DNA of 64,000 bases, from NCBI RefSeq assembly GCF_018128065.1, contig NZ_CP072359.1, positions 682,001 to 746,000 of the forward strand, read 5' to 3'. Within the stretch, counting starts at the first letter, position 1; each line of letters opens with the position of its first letter. This stretch comes from Prevotella melaninogenica. GTDB lineage: Bacteria; Bacteroidota; Bacteroidia; Bacteroidales; Bacteroidaceae. The notes under the pieces are model-generated. The model was given only the letters and a program-made list of their open reading frames with translations, had not been told where the DNA came from and did not search any database. The position numbers and the translations under genes are program-made. Positions 1 to 8,491 of the stretch are shown piece after piece.

Positions 1-2
1 TG

Positions 3-717
3 GAGTGCTTGCAACATTACTCTGTCGGAAAGTTGAGACATTCGCAAGGTTATTATCGTAAGATGGCTTTGGCGGTTAAGAAAGCCTGTCGCTTGGCGTA
101 TCATGAGGGCTTGACAGAGCGACAACTGTTTGCTCACATACAAGAATAAACAACCTCGTGCATTGGACAGAGCTTCATTGGATAAGTTGCAAGCCTTGAC
201 CTTTGAGCCGTATGAAGTGGAGTTGGAAACCGCACGCAATCTCTTTCTCTTTTCTTGCTTTACGGGCGTAGCCTATTGTGATATGGTTGTTCTTAATCAA
301 GAACACCTCTTTACGGACGATGAGGGGGCGTTGTGGTTGAAGTTCCGCAGACAAAAGACCAATATACTTTGCCGTGTGAAGCTCCTATCCGAAGCGGTGC
401 GTTTGATAGAGCGGTATCAGTCTGAGGAGCGTAGCACGCTCTTTGCTCCCATAGCCTATTCGGCTTACCTTGTTCAGCTCAAAGCTCTGCAACTTCGGGC
501 GAGTATCTCCATCCCCCTTTCGGCACACGTTGGTCGCCACACCTTTGCGACGTTGATTACTTTGGAACGAGGGGTTCCCATCGAAACGGTGAGCCGAATG
601 TTGGGGCATAGCAATATCCAAACGACCGAGCGATACGCCCACGTTACCCCGAAGAAGCTCTTCAACGAGTTCGAGCGATTTCTCTCTTTCACCGAAGATT
701 TACAACTCTCTTTGTGA
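3..717 (+). pseudogene. Tyrosine recombinase (integrase), 5'-truncated by window and frameshifted
   Basis: The C-terminal catalytic domain lies in one frame from about 130 to 717. It shows the tyrosine-recombinase signature: FSCFTG near the first Arg, then HVGRHTFATL, LGHSN and ERYAHVTPKKL with the catalytic Tyr. The stretch from base 3 to about 146 encodes the end of the core-binding domain (LRHSQGYYRKMALAVKKA, then YHEGLTERQLFAHIQE) in a different frame that hits TAA at 147-149. Joining the frames near 146-148 gives the continuous protein expected of Bacteroides mobile-element integrases, so one extra base or two missing bases are present there. The 5' end lies outside the window. It is the outermost gene of the mobilisable element and sits just before a second, intact integrase. 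Confidence 0.85.
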
Positions 718-840
718 CATTCAAAAATATGCTCTCAAAAGCACCTAAGCTTTTCCGAGAAAGCAATAAAGCTTTTGCCCAAAAGTTTAGGAGCCTTGGG
801 GCAAAAAGTAATTACCATTTACATAGCACATGAAAAGATT

Positions 841-2019
841 ATGCGCAGTACATTCAAAATCTTATTTTATATCAATAAGAACAAGACTAAAGCAGACGGT
901 ACAACGACAATCCTTTGTCGCATCACCATTGATGGCTCAAACGTGGTAATAACCACAGGCGAAAGCACAATTCCTCACGATTGGAGCGTGAAGCGAGGGG
1001 AAACAACGGACAAGAAGACCAACCAACGCCTGCAAACCTTTCGGGAGGAAATCGAACAAGGGTACAATACCTTGCTCTACAAATATGGAGCAGTGAGTGC
1101 CGAGCTTCTGAAGAACCACCTGCAAGGCATCGGGAGAACTCCAACGACACTTCTTGCCCTTAGTGGGGAAGAACTCAAAGCCCAACGAGAAAGCAAGAGC
1201 GAGGGAACGTATAGCAACAATCGGTATTCCGACAGGCTACTAAACGCCTTTGTGCGAAGTCGTGGCGAGGAAGATATTTCTCTAACGACTCTTACGATAG
1301 GCTTCTTTGATGATTACCGTTTCTATTTGAAGAAAGAGGGCTATGCCCCTGCAACGATAAACAGGCATTTGTGTTGGTTGAGTCGGTTGATGTATCGAGC
1401 CGTCAGTCAGGGGACAATCCGCTTCAATCCGTTTGAGGAGGTGAAGTATGAAGCCGTGGAGCGTAAGCCTCGTTTCCTGAGCAAGGGCGATGTGGCAAAG
1501 CTCTTGGCATTCCCGTTGCAGGAGGAAGGGGCGGAACTGAGCCAAAGAATGTTTCTTTTCTCCGTCTTTACGGGTTTGGCTTTTGCCGACTTGCAGAGCC
1601 TGCGAGCTTCGCAAATCGAAACGAACAGCGAGGGGAAGCGGTATGTCCGCAAGGCAAGACAGAAAACGGAAGTGGAGAGTTTGATACCCCTGCATCCGAT
1701 AGCGGAGCAGATACTTTCACTTTACACGAAAGAGAATAGCAAAGGAGATTACAAGATATTTCCCGATACTGTGAGCAAGGGAAAACTGATTGACTGCCTT
1801 AAAGCCGTAGGCTTGGCGTGTGGCATTCGTACTCCGCTGACCTACCATATCGGGAGGCATTCGTTCGGCACGCTGACGTTGGAAGCAGGCATTCCGATAG
1901 AGAGCATTGCCAAGATGATGAGACATTCATCCATTGCCAGCACGCAAATCTACGCCCAAATCACCGACCAGAAGATTTCCTCGGATATGGAGAGGCTGAT
2001 GCAACAAAGAGATGTGTAG
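841..2019 (+). CDS. Tyrosine recombinase / site-specific integrase
   Basis: This intact integrase of 392 aa cuts and rejoins DNA at attachment sites. The N-terminal part (about residues 1-95: MRSTFKILFYINKNK, then WSVKRG) matches the arm-type DNA-binding domain of Bacteroidetes integrases. A SAM-like core-binding domain follows at about 120-210. The catalytic domain at about 215-385 carries FSVFTGLAFADL around the first Arg, then HIGRHSFGTL, MMRHSS and the Tyr in QIYAQI. ATG 841 is preferred over an upstream in-frame GTG/TTG-type start because the domain begins exactly there. A hairpin-like GC-rich inverted pair lies at 771-808, between this gene and the frameshifted integrase. It probably drives integration or excision of the element, alone or together with its neighbour. 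Confidence 0.9.
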   Translation: MRSTFKILFYINKNKTKADGTTTILCRITIDGSNVVITTGESTIPHDWSVKRGETTDKKTNQRLQTFREEIEQGYNTLLYKYGAVSAELLKNHLQGIGRTPTTLLALSGEELKAQRESKSEGTYSNNRYSDRLLNAFVRSRGEEDISLTTLTIGFFDDYRFYLKKEGYAPATINRHLCWLSRLMYRAVSQGTIRFNPFEEVKYEAVERKPRFLSKGDVAKLLAFPLQEEGAELSQRMFLFSVFTGLAFADLQSLRASQIETNSEGKRYVRKARQKTEVESLIPLHPIAEQILSLYTKENSKGDYKIFPDTVSKGKLIDCLKAVGLACGIRTPLTYHIGRHSFGTLTLEAGIPIESIAKMMRHSSIASTQIYAQITDQKISSDMERLMQQRDV

Positions 2020-2030
2020 ATATGATATAA

Positions 2031-2066
2031 AAACAAGCTTATTCCATTGCAGGGACAAGCTTGTTT
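2031..2066. terminator. Hairpin between convergent genes, probable bidirectional terminator
   Basis: The arms AAACAAGCTT (2031-2040) and AAGCTTGTTT (2057-2066) are perfectly complementary over 10 bp with a 16-nt loop. They lie between the converging integrase and restriction-enzyme genes. T/A-rich sequence on both sides would allow termination in either direction. Confidence 0.6.
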
Positions 2067-2115
2067 CTATATTAGACAGGTGGTGTAAATTGAACCGATA
2101 GGGAATATGATTTTT

Positions 2116-2817
2116 TTATTGTTTTAATCGTTCTATTTCATTTTTTATTTCGTTGACAACTTGTTTGTTTGCTATTTCTCCATCTAAACTGAAAACGATA
2201 AAGACCTTACCTCCAAAGTCTTTATTGAAGTTATCAAAACTTGCCTTCATCCTTTCCGATACGGAGTAATTGCCAAAATTTGATTGAGCTGTAACTGGTT
2301 TGATTTGAATCCCGAAGGCTTTTTCTTCTGTTACATATCCAAGGTAGTCAATATCGCCAGCATGGTCTAATTCCTCTGGACTCTCTTCGAAGCGGATATC
2401 TGGAAAGACTTTGACCAAACCATCATTTACTACTGATTTTTCTCTCAAATAACCATCATAAGTGCGATTAATAGTTAAATTATAGATGTAGTCGTAACAA
2501 TCCTGTTTGGTGAGATTGTGAAATGCTTCCTGCCATTCGGGAATAACTACTTCTGTGATCTTTTCATATAATCTTTCTCCTAACTCTTGCAAACTTTCGC
2601 GAGTGATTTTGAAGTTATTTTTACCTGCTGTTTTAGCATTATCGAAATACCATTGTTCCCATTCCTCAATTGTACTAGGTTGGCATTCTCTAATGAGAGC
2701 CATTACAGCACCAACCTTATTGGGTCTTGAAAGTTGATATGTCTGAGTGGCATAATTCAGAACTTTCTCTTTTTTGCCAAACTCCATTGAATACCTTTTA
2801 ATTTCCTTTTTAGCCAT
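2116..2817 (-). CDS. Type II restriction endonuclease, MjaI family
   Basis: A 233-aa protein matching the MjaI restriction-enzyme family, whose founding member cuts within CTAG. A probable PD-(D/E)xK nuclease core is visible: GDIDYLG at about residues 154-160 followed by IQIKP at about 170-174. Family-type segments around it include REKSVV, FPDIRFEES, ELDHAGD and the C-terminal FGGKVFIVFS. It is the last gene of a tight leftward operon: the small winged-helix protein ends one base before this ATG, and that protein in turn overlaps the methyltransferase. Cargo of the mobilisable element. Specificity for CTAG is inferred from the family, not seen. Confidence 0.85.
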   Translation of the reverse strand: MAKKEIKRYSMEFGKKEKVLNYATQTYQLSRPNKVGAVMALIRECQPSTIEEWEQWYFDNAKTAGKNNFKITRESLQELGERLYEKITEVVIPEWQEAFHNLTKQDCYDYIYNLTINRTYDGYLREKSVVNDGLVKVFPDIRFEESPEELDHAGDIDYLGYVTEEKAFGIQIKPVTAQSNFGNYSVSERMKASFDNFNKDFGGKVFIVFSLDGEIANKQVVNEIKNEIERLKQ

Positions 2818-2818
2818 T

Positions 2819-3166
2819 TTATCGCACGTTCAAATCTGTTTTTGAAGTAGTATTATTGGGGTTTATAGAGTTCCAACTATTCATCATATTTCTTCTCCGC
2901 TCTAATATATTATTTGCTCTACTTTCCAAGGAATCGAGATTTTCTTCAAGTTCTGACAAATTTCCAATCAAGTAAAATCCTCGACTATTACTTCCAATAA
3001 GTTCATTTTGTGCTATGGCTTCTCTAATAACATTACGCATTTCTACTTCTACTCCGCCATCAGAGATTCCAAAATGAATAGCCAAATCTGTGGCAGTAAT
3101 AGGATTGGCTTTACTAGTATGATTGTTTTGTCTTAGGTATTGAACCAATTGTTGAATTGTAATCAT
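2819..3166 (-). CDS. Small winged-helix-like protein within the R-M operon
   Basis: A 115-aa protein between the methyltransferase and endonuclease genes. Its start shares one base with the methyltransferase stop, and its stop is one base from the endonuclease start, so the three are translationally linked. Residues about 20-70 (ITATDLAIHFGISDGGVEVEM, then VIREAIAQNELIGSNSRGFYLI) look like a winged helix-turn-helix, ending in a beta-wing that reads GFYLI. A predicted coiled or polar tail follows. It may regulate the operon as a control protein, or be a specificity or stability partner. No catalytic motif is visible, and the function is inference from context. Confidence 0.75.
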   Translation of the reverse strand: MITIQQLVQYLRQNNHTSKANPITATDLAIHFGISDGGVEVEMRNVIREAIAQNELIGSNSRGFYLIGNLSELEENLDSLESRANNILERRRNMMNSWNSINPNNTTSKTDLNVR

Positions 3167-4458
3167 TATTTTTGATTTAAGAGGTTGAAAAATTTTGTCT
3201 TGTACTTAAAGTGTCGTGAATCATCTACCAATGCCAATTTTTCTTTTAGTAGATGCGCATTGATAAAGGTCTTGTTTTTAAGATAGAGATAAACCATTAG
3301 GTTGTTTTCTTGGTCATATTTGACTTCATCGTATCTTAGAAACACTTGTTTCCCCTGAAGTTTATTAGCTAAATACTCAATAGCTTTTCCATTTATTGCT
3401 GGATTTTGTTTGATGCCTATCAAACGGACTGTCAAATCATTATTGAGCAGTAGTAGTTCGGGGCTGATTATTGCTTTTACAGAAAAGAAATCCTCACGTT
3501 TCCCAGTACTGTTTGCATCTATCTTAGAGCCATATTGCAATTTCTTAATATCTATTTTTTTTTCTAACTTGTGTATATCTACAAAACGATAAGGCAATTC
3601 ACTGATTTGCTCTTCAAAATCTACAATAGCTGCTGGCTGCTTGAAAACCTCAAATTCTACTTTTGTAAAGGCATCATGTATCCTAATTTTGTCCTTGATA
3701 ATTGGGATGAAATCTTGGTTAATCTCATATCCGATAGAGGATCTATCCAAGTTTTTTGCAGCCAAGGCAGTTGTGCCACTCCCTAAAAAAGGATCCAATA
3801 CTGTCTCTCCTGTAAATGAAAACATCTTGATTAACCGATGTGGCAACTCTTCTGGAAACATAGCTAAATGTTTATCCTGTTTTGCTCCCGAGAAATACCA
3901 ATGTCCATTGAAGTAGGTATTCCATTCTTTATTGGTCATTGTTGATTTTTCTTTCTGTTCTTTACTAGGCTTTGGAGCATTTCCCTGTTTTTTAAATAAC
4001 AAGATATACTCAAAATCCAACTTTACAATTCCGTTTCTGGGATTGGGATAACTTCCCATAATGCTTGCTCCTCCAGAAGTGTTCATCGTTGTTGTTTTTT
4101 GCCAAATAATTTGCCCCATAAAGTCAAACCCAATCATTTCACAAAACTTAATGATTTCCGTATGAATGGGAATAACTTTGTAGCGTCCATAATATGTTGA
4201 ACGAGCAAATTGGTCGCCTATATTAATGCAGAGACGACAGCCTTTATGGAGAACTCTGAAACATTCTTTCCAAACCAAATTCAAATGGTTAATATAGGTT
4301 TCGTATTCATCGTGAAAACCAATCTGATTATTTGTGCCATAATCTTTCAACTGCCAATAAGGAGGAGACGTCACTATCAAATGAACGCTCTCGTTAGGGA
4401 GTTCGTTCATCTGTCGGCTATCGCCATTTATTATTATATGTTTACTCTTGTATGCCAT
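3166..4458 (-). CDS. Site-specific DNA methyltransferase (probable N4-cytosine) with C-terminal SNase-like domain
   Basis: A 430-aa protein. Motif IV TSPPYW lies at residues 30-35 and the AdoMet motif DPFLGSGTT at 222-230, an order (IV before I) typical of beta-class enzymes. SPPY followed by W, with a MjaI-family partner endonuclease, points to N4-cytosine methylation that protects the host at the same site. Residues about 343-430 are an extra module that reads like a staphylococcal-nuclease fold: VRLIGI, then an Ala-rich helix, QGKQVFLRYD, then MVYLYL and FINAHLLKEKLA. The usual SNase catalytic Asp/Glu after RLIGI are replaced (KQNPA), so this tail is probably a binding domain rather than a nuclease. 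First recognisable gene of the R-M operon. Confidence 0.88.
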   Translation of the reverse strand: MAYKSKHIIINGDSRQMNELPNESVHLIVTSPPYWQLKDYGTNNQIGFHDEYETYINHLNLVWKECFRVLHKGCRLCINIGDQFARSTYYGRYKVIPIHTEIIKFCEMIGFDFMGQIIWQKTTTMNTSGGASIMGSYPNPRNGIVKLDFEYILLFKKQGNAPKPSKEQKEKSTMTNKEWNTYFNGHWYFSGAKQDKHLAMFPEELPHRLIKMFSFTGETVLDPFLGSGTTALAAKNLDRSSIGYEINQDFIPIIKDKIRIHDAFTKVEFEVFKQPAAIVDFEEQISELPYRFVDIHKLEKKIDIKKLQYGSKIDANSTGKREDFFSVKAIISPELLLLNNDLTVRLIGIKQNPAINGKAIEYLANKLQGKQVFLRYDEVKYDQENNLMVYLYLKNKTFINAHLLKEKLALVDDSRHFKYKTKFFNLLNQK

Positions 4459-4488
4459 TTATCTATCTTTTAATTCTCGAAATATTAG

Positions 4489-4692
4489 TTAAATATATCC
4501 TTCTTCATTTTTATTAAATGGATTAAAGGTAGTCTTCACCGCTTGAAACTCCGTCTTCATGGACTTTGGTGTTGGTTTTGTGGTGCCTTTCTTGGCTTGG
4601 GGGTTATGTCGCTCGTAGGTCACGACGGTAAGCGTAGTAGGACTACTTGTACAGTCTTTCCAACCAGAGACAACATTTATCTTGCATTCCAT
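4489..4692 (-). CDS. Small hypothetical protein upstream of the methyltransferase
   Basis: A 67-aa reading frame ending 30 bases before the methyltransferase start on the same strand, and lying downstream of a promoter-like -7 box at 4805-4812. The product is polar and basic (PQAKKGTTKPTPKSMK in the middle) and I do not recognise it. It could be a leader or accessory peptide of the R-M operon, or it may not be translated. Length and position are the only support. Confidence 0.35.
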   Translation of the reverse strand: MECKINVVSGWKDCTSSPTTLTVVTYERHNPQAKKGTTKPTPKSMKTEFQAVKTTFNPFNKNEEGYI

Positions 4693-4804
4693 AAAACTGA
4701 ATTTAAATAGTTAATTTGCCATAATTCAATAGTGTTTCCTCCTTTGTATTCTCTCTCGAAGTCGGAGGATTTCGCTCACGGGAGAGATTTCTTGAACCAA
4801 TAAC

Positions 4805-4812
4805 GCAAATGT
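4805..4812 (-). promoter_or_regulatory. Bacteroidetes -7 promoter element for the R-M operon
   Basis: The minus strand reads TACATTTG, matching the Bacteroidetes -7 consensus TAnnTTTG. It lies about 113 bases upstream of the small ORF and 350 bases upstream of the methyltransferase ATG. No clear TTG is seen at the -33 position, so support is moderate. Confidence 0.45.
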
Positions 4813-4957
4813 ACTTGATTTATTGCGAAAAGATAGCGAGTAATCAGCAAAAAGATACCGAGCGATGGCGAGATTGCTCGGTATCTTTTGGATGACCATT
4901 CGGCAGGCTCTTTCTGTGTGGTTGCCAAACGGCAGGAAAACGCTTCTTGCAAATGCT

Positions 4958-5251
4958 TTATCTCCGATAGTTCTCTTGCAGTAGTCGGTTGATGTCGGAG
5001 AGACGATAGAGTATTTTCCCTGCGATTTGGGTGTAAGGAATAATGCCCTTGTCCCGATAGTCTTGCAAGGTGCGAGGGCTGATGAAAAGGTGTTCGCAAA
5101 CCTCTCGCCCAGTAAGGTAGATTTCTCCCCCGAAGAGTGGACGGTGCGTTTGGGCAATCTCCCGAATACGCTTGCTTACTTCTTGAATGCCCGAAATGAG
5201 CTGTTTCATTTCGGGCGTTTCTCTGTTTACAATCTCGTGTTCCATAGTCAT
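4958..5251 (-). CDS. Helix-turn-helix (excisionase/MerR-like HTH_17) protein
   Basis: A 97-aa protein with a MerR-like DNA-binding domain at about residues 45-92: YLTGREVCEHLFISPRTLQDYRD, then GIIPYTQIAGKILYRLSDI. This is the standard small HTH protein found beside integrases and vapE genes in Bacteroides mobile elements, where it acts in excision or as a regulator. It lies eight bases downstream of a paralogous HTH gene and reads in the same direction. ATG 5251 or 5245 could be the start. Confidence 0.82.
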   Translation of the reverse strand: MTMEHEIVNRETPEMKQLISGIQEVSKRIREIAQTHRPLFGGEIYLTGREVCEHLFISPRTLQDYRDKGIIPYTQIAGKILYRLSDINRLLQENYRR

Positions 5252-5259
5252 TGTATTTT

Positions 5260-5526
5260 TCAGTTCGACTTTTCAAGGAGTGCTTCCATATCCTCACGTT
5301 TGTAATAGCACTTATGCCCGATTTGAATAAAGGGCAGCACGGACGTGTCCCGATAGTGCTGGAGTGTCCGTTTGCTGATGTTCAGTATTCGGCACACGTC
5401 CCCATTGTGCAACAGGTCGGGGACTTCGGGCTTCGTGCCAAAGTGTTCTCGCATACAAAGAGCCAACTCTTCGATGCTCTTTTTCAGTTCCTCCCAAGCA
5501 GAGGTGTCGATGGCGGTAAATCTCAT
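5260..5526 (-). CDS. Helix-turn-helix (excisionase/MerR-like HTH_17) protein
   Basis: An 88-aa paralogue of the neighbouring HTH protein. The DNA-binding segment covers about residues 40-85 (HNGDVCRILNISKRTLQHYRD, then VLPFIQIGHKCYYKREDMEALL). The N-terminal 35 residues are probably helical and may mediate dimer formation. It is the first gene of a two-gene leftward unit with a good promoter at 5567-5597. The pair of related HTH proteins suggests they act together, or one antagonises the other, in controlling excision. Confidence 0.82.
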   Translation of the reverse strand: MRFTAIDTSAWEELKKSIEELALCMREHFGTKPEVPDLLHNGDVCRILNISKRTLQHYRDTSVLPFIQIGHKCYYKREDMEALLEKSN

Positions 5527-5566
5527 ATCAATATCGTTTTAATTGTCATTTTTACTTCGTTCGGTG

Positions 5567-5597
5567 CAAATGTACGCAGGCGAAATCCTTGTCCCAA
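5567..5597 (-). promoter_or_regulatory. Promoter of the HTH gene pair
   Basis: On the minus strand TTG (5597-5595) is followed 20 nt later by TACATTTG (5574-5567), fitting the Bacteroidetes -33/-7 consensus. The start site would fall near 5560, about 35 bases before the ATG. Confidence 0.6.
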
Positions 5598-6005
5598 GCC
5601 TCGATGAAATCAAGGGAAACAAAAGGAAGTCGCAGGTAAATGTACAAGAGAACAGCACCTATTTCTCCCACTTTTTCCTAAGTGCGTACTTGTGACTCTG
5701 ATATAGATAGAAGTGGCTCTCTTACCAATGAACACACCCGCCCCTTTCTCTCTCGAAGAAAAAGTGTGCAGACGTTGGCAATCCGATGAAGTCGCTTACT
5801 AAGCCGTTCTCCTCTCTGTTTTTGCTTTTTGAACGGGTTCGCTCTGATTTCTCCCTTTTATCTCGCCCATTTTCGGAGCATTTTTGTGTTCCCCGAAGCA
5901 ACAGCCTCGCAAACCTTGGCATTGTGAGTTCGGCTCACTAATTTGGTTTCAGCATCCGTTTTCGGATGAAAGTTCAAAACCAAGCAAATAGAAGAAGTAC
6001 AAACA
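5598..6005. other. Intergenic region between divergent HTH and vapE genes, with nested stem-loop
   Basis: No convincing gene is present. A nested inverted structure lies just upstream of vapE: outer arms TTGGTTT (5943-5949) and AAACCAA (5977-5983), inner arms CATCCG (5953-5958) and CGGATG (5963-5968) around TTTT. It could be an operator, a leader hairpin or part of an origin used by the adjacent replication genes. Confidence 0.5.
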
Positions 6006-7223
6006 ATGAAAAAAGAAGAGCATGACACCCCATCCAAGAACGCTCAAATAGAAGAGTTCCTTTCGGCTCGGTATGAGTTTCGATACAACACCGTGTTGCA
6101 CCGAGCAGAGTACCGTCCACGAGAAACGGGCGATTATACAGCCATAGACCGCTACCGCATCAATACCCTCAAAAGAGCCTTGGACAAGGAAGCCGATGTA
6201 CAGACCTCACCCGAGAACTTGTACAGCATCATCGAAAGCGATTTCTCCCCACGTGTCAATCCCGTACAAGCCTATTTCCAAGCGTTACCGCTGACGAAAG
6301 GGAATGCGGAAGCTATCACCGCCCTTGCCGACTGTGTGAGCGTAGCCAATCCTGAGAAATGGAGGGAATACCTCACCAAGTGGCTGGTTGCAGTGGTCGC
6401 CAATGCGATGGACGACAGGCAGTGTCGTAACCACACCTGCCTTGTACTGACAGGTGAGCAAGGGAAATTCAAAACCACATTTCTTGACCTGCTCTGCCCA
6501 CCTGCACTGTCAGACTATCAATATACGGGAAAGATATATCCGCAGGAAAAGGATGTGCTGAGCCTTATCGGTCAAAACCTCATCATCAATATTGATGACC
6601 AGCTCAAAGCCCTCAACAAACGAGACGAGAACGAACTGAAGAACCTGATTACCTGCCCACAGGTGAAGTACCGTATGCCTTATGAGAAACACATCGAAGA
6701 GCGACCGCACTTGGCAAATTTCGTGGCATCGGTCAATGGCAATGATTTCCTCACCGACCCGACAGGAAGCAGACGCTTCCTCCCTTTTGAGGTGCTGGCG
6801 ATAGAGATAGACAGAGCCAAGAGCATTCCGATGGATGCCGTTTACAGCGAAGCCAAGACACGTTTGAATGAAGGGTTTCGCTATTGGTTCAATGATGAAG
6901 AAATTATTGAATTGCATAGAAACAGCGAAGCCTTCCAAGCCTATACGACAGAGATGGAACTGTTGCTCCGCTATTTTACCTTTCCCACGGAGGCAGAGAC
7001 GGCAACGAAACGCTTCTATATGACCAATTCGGAGATAGTAGGTTACCTCTCCTGCTATACCCGACAATCCCTCTCTCCCAAGCGGATGGGCGAAGCCTTG
7101 CGAAAGGCAGGCTATACGAGAGAGTGTCGCAGGATAAACGGCAACCCCGTATATGTCTATGCCGTCCGTAAGCTTTACCCCGAGCACCGCCATAGCACCC
7201 TGTTGTTACCAACCTCTTTGTAA
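6006..7223 (+). CDS. VapE/VirE-domain ATPase (replication helicase-like)
   Basis: A 405-aa protein of the virulence-associated E family, related to the primase-linked D5/SF3-like ATPases of mobile elements. A P-loop variant TGEQGKFKTTF lies at residues 149-159. LIINIDDQL at about 193-201 fits Walker B, and NGNDFLTDPTGSRRFLPFEV at about 242-262 is the conserved segment after the ATPase core. The last ~100 residues resemble the DUF3874 tail common in Bacteroides elements. It is followed by the primase gene, so the pair probably starts or drives replication of the excised element. ATG 6006 follows an A-rich leader. Confidence 0.85.
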   Translation: MKKEEHDTPSKNAQIEEFLSARYEFRYNTVLHRAEYRPRETGDYTAIDRYRINTLKRALDKEADVQTSPENLYSIIESDFSPRVNPVQAYFQALPLTKGNAEAITALADCVSVANPEKWREYLTKWLVAVVANAMDDRQCRNHTCLVLTGEQGKFKTTFLDLLCPPALSDYQYTGKIYPQEKDVLSLIGQNLIINIDDQLKALNKRDENELKNLITCPQVKYRMPYEKHIEERPHLANFVASVNGNDFLTDPTGSRRFLPFEVLAIEIDRAKSIPMDAVYSEAKTRLNEGFRYWFNDEEIIELHRNSEAFQAYTTEMELLLRYFTFPTEAETATKRFYMTNSEIVGYLSCYTRQSLSPKRMGEALRKAGYTRECRRINGNPVYVYAVRKLYPEHRHSTLLLPTSL

Positions 7224-7513
7224 TACTCCTTTCTCTTTTCTTTCCTATTCTCCTTACTACGTTACTACAACTAAGGATAATACAGTGAAAGAGAAAGGAT
7301 TGCAGGAGGTGTCCATCTTGCGAAACGGCTTACTACCATCTTTCTACGCTTCTACGGCAGAATGAATGAGAAAAGGTGTAGACAGGAGACGTAGAAGGAT
7401 AAAACCGAATGAAGTGTTACACTTTTCTCTTTCACTGTCAATCTCTTATCTGAATGTAGAAGAGTAGTAAGATAAAAAGAGGAAAATTCCCAAAAGAGAA
7501 AACAGAGCGAATA
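7224..7513. other. Intergenic spacer between vapE and primase
   Basis: About 290 bases rich in pyrimidine tracts, with no gene, tRNA or strong hairpin that I can see. The primase may depend on read-through from vapE. Confidence 0.4.
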
Positions 7514-8491
7514 ATGAATATGAATAATCCCAATCCAACGATAACAGCAATGAACAACGAATATTACGACTTACAAAACATCAAAGCGATACCGATAGCC
7601 GACTACCTGCACGCTTGCGGTATCGAGCCAGCCAAGCGTTACAACGGCTATGCCCTCTATCACGCACCCTACCGAGAAGATCCCAATGCCAGCCTGAAAG
7701 TGGACTTTCGACAAAACCTGTGGCACGACTATGGCACGAGCCAAGGTGGAAGCATCATCGACCTTGTAATGCGTATGCGTGGGTACAGTGTCTACGAAGC
7801 AATGGTACATCTTGCCGAAGGCAAAGCACAAATCCTCACACCCTCTTCCTTTCATCGTGAAGCTCACATAGAGCAGAAAAGGAAAGAACAGCGACCAAAT
7901 AATACAAGGCGTATTCTCTCCATTAGTGAAGAATTGCCTCTGCATCTGCAAAACTATCTCCGAGAAGTACGCAAGATAGATCTTGCCGTGGCAAGCCCTT
8001 ATCTCCGCCACGTTCGCTACGAGGTAGGAGGACGAGAGTACTCCGCCATCGGTTTTGCTAATCGTGCAGGAGGGTATGAGCTTCGGGACGACAAAACATT
8101 CAAGGGAACGATTGCCCCGAAGGATATATCTGTGATTGCAGGAAAAGCGAACAACGCCTCTCATTGCCTCTTCGAGGGCTTTATCGATTTCCTTTCTCTT
8201 CTCACAATGAAAGGGAAAGAAATCGCTCCCTGCCTTGTACTGAACTCAGTCAGTAATCTTTCACGAGCCATTGCCTATCTTCACGAGAACGACATTGACT
8301 CCGTTCGGGCTTTCTTTGACAACGACCCAGCAGGACGACAAACCCTCCAATCTTTACAATCAGCAGGTATCAACGTGGAAGATATGAGCCGACACTATTC
8401 CCGATATAAAGACCTCAACGACTATCACGTCGCCCAAAGAACAGAACTAAAGCAGGTGATACCACATCGCAAACGAGGACTTAGACGATAA
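7514..8491 (+). CDS. Mobile-element DNA primase (CHC2-like and Toprim domains)
   Basis: A 325-aa protein with a CHC2-type N-terminal domain at about residues 18-105: IPIADYLHACGIEPAK, YALYHAPYREDPNASLKV, then GGSIIDLVMRM. The normal zinc ligands of CHC2 (C-x2-H near this point) are not conserved, which is usual in this mobile-element branch. A Toprim domain follows with the catalytic Glu in LFEGFIDFLSL (about 218-228) and the DxD-type FFDNDPAG (about 263-270). It would make RNA or DNA primers for element replication together with the VapE ATPase upstream. Alternative starts exist at 7520 and 7550. Confidence 0.85.
   Translation: MNMNNPNPTITAMNNEYYDLQNIKAIPIADYLHACGIEPAKRYNGYALYHAPYREDPNASLKVDFRQNLWHDYGTSQGGSIIDLVMRMRGYSVYEAMVHLAEGKAQILTPSSFHREAHIEQKRKEQRPNNTRRILSISEELPLHLQNYLREVRKIDLAVASPYLRHVRYEVGGREYSAIGFANRAGGYELRDDKTFKGTIAPKDISVIAGKANNASHCLFEGFIDFLSLLTMKGKEIAPCLVLNSVSNLSRAIAYLHENDIDSVRAFFDNDPAGRQTLQSLQSAGINVEDMSRHYSRYKDLNDYHVAQRTELKQVIPHRKRGLRR

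Noticed and set aside
5722..5922. 66-codon minus-strand frame between HTH and vapE genes
   Set aside because: Arg/Glu-rich low-complexity product without promoter or ribosome site.
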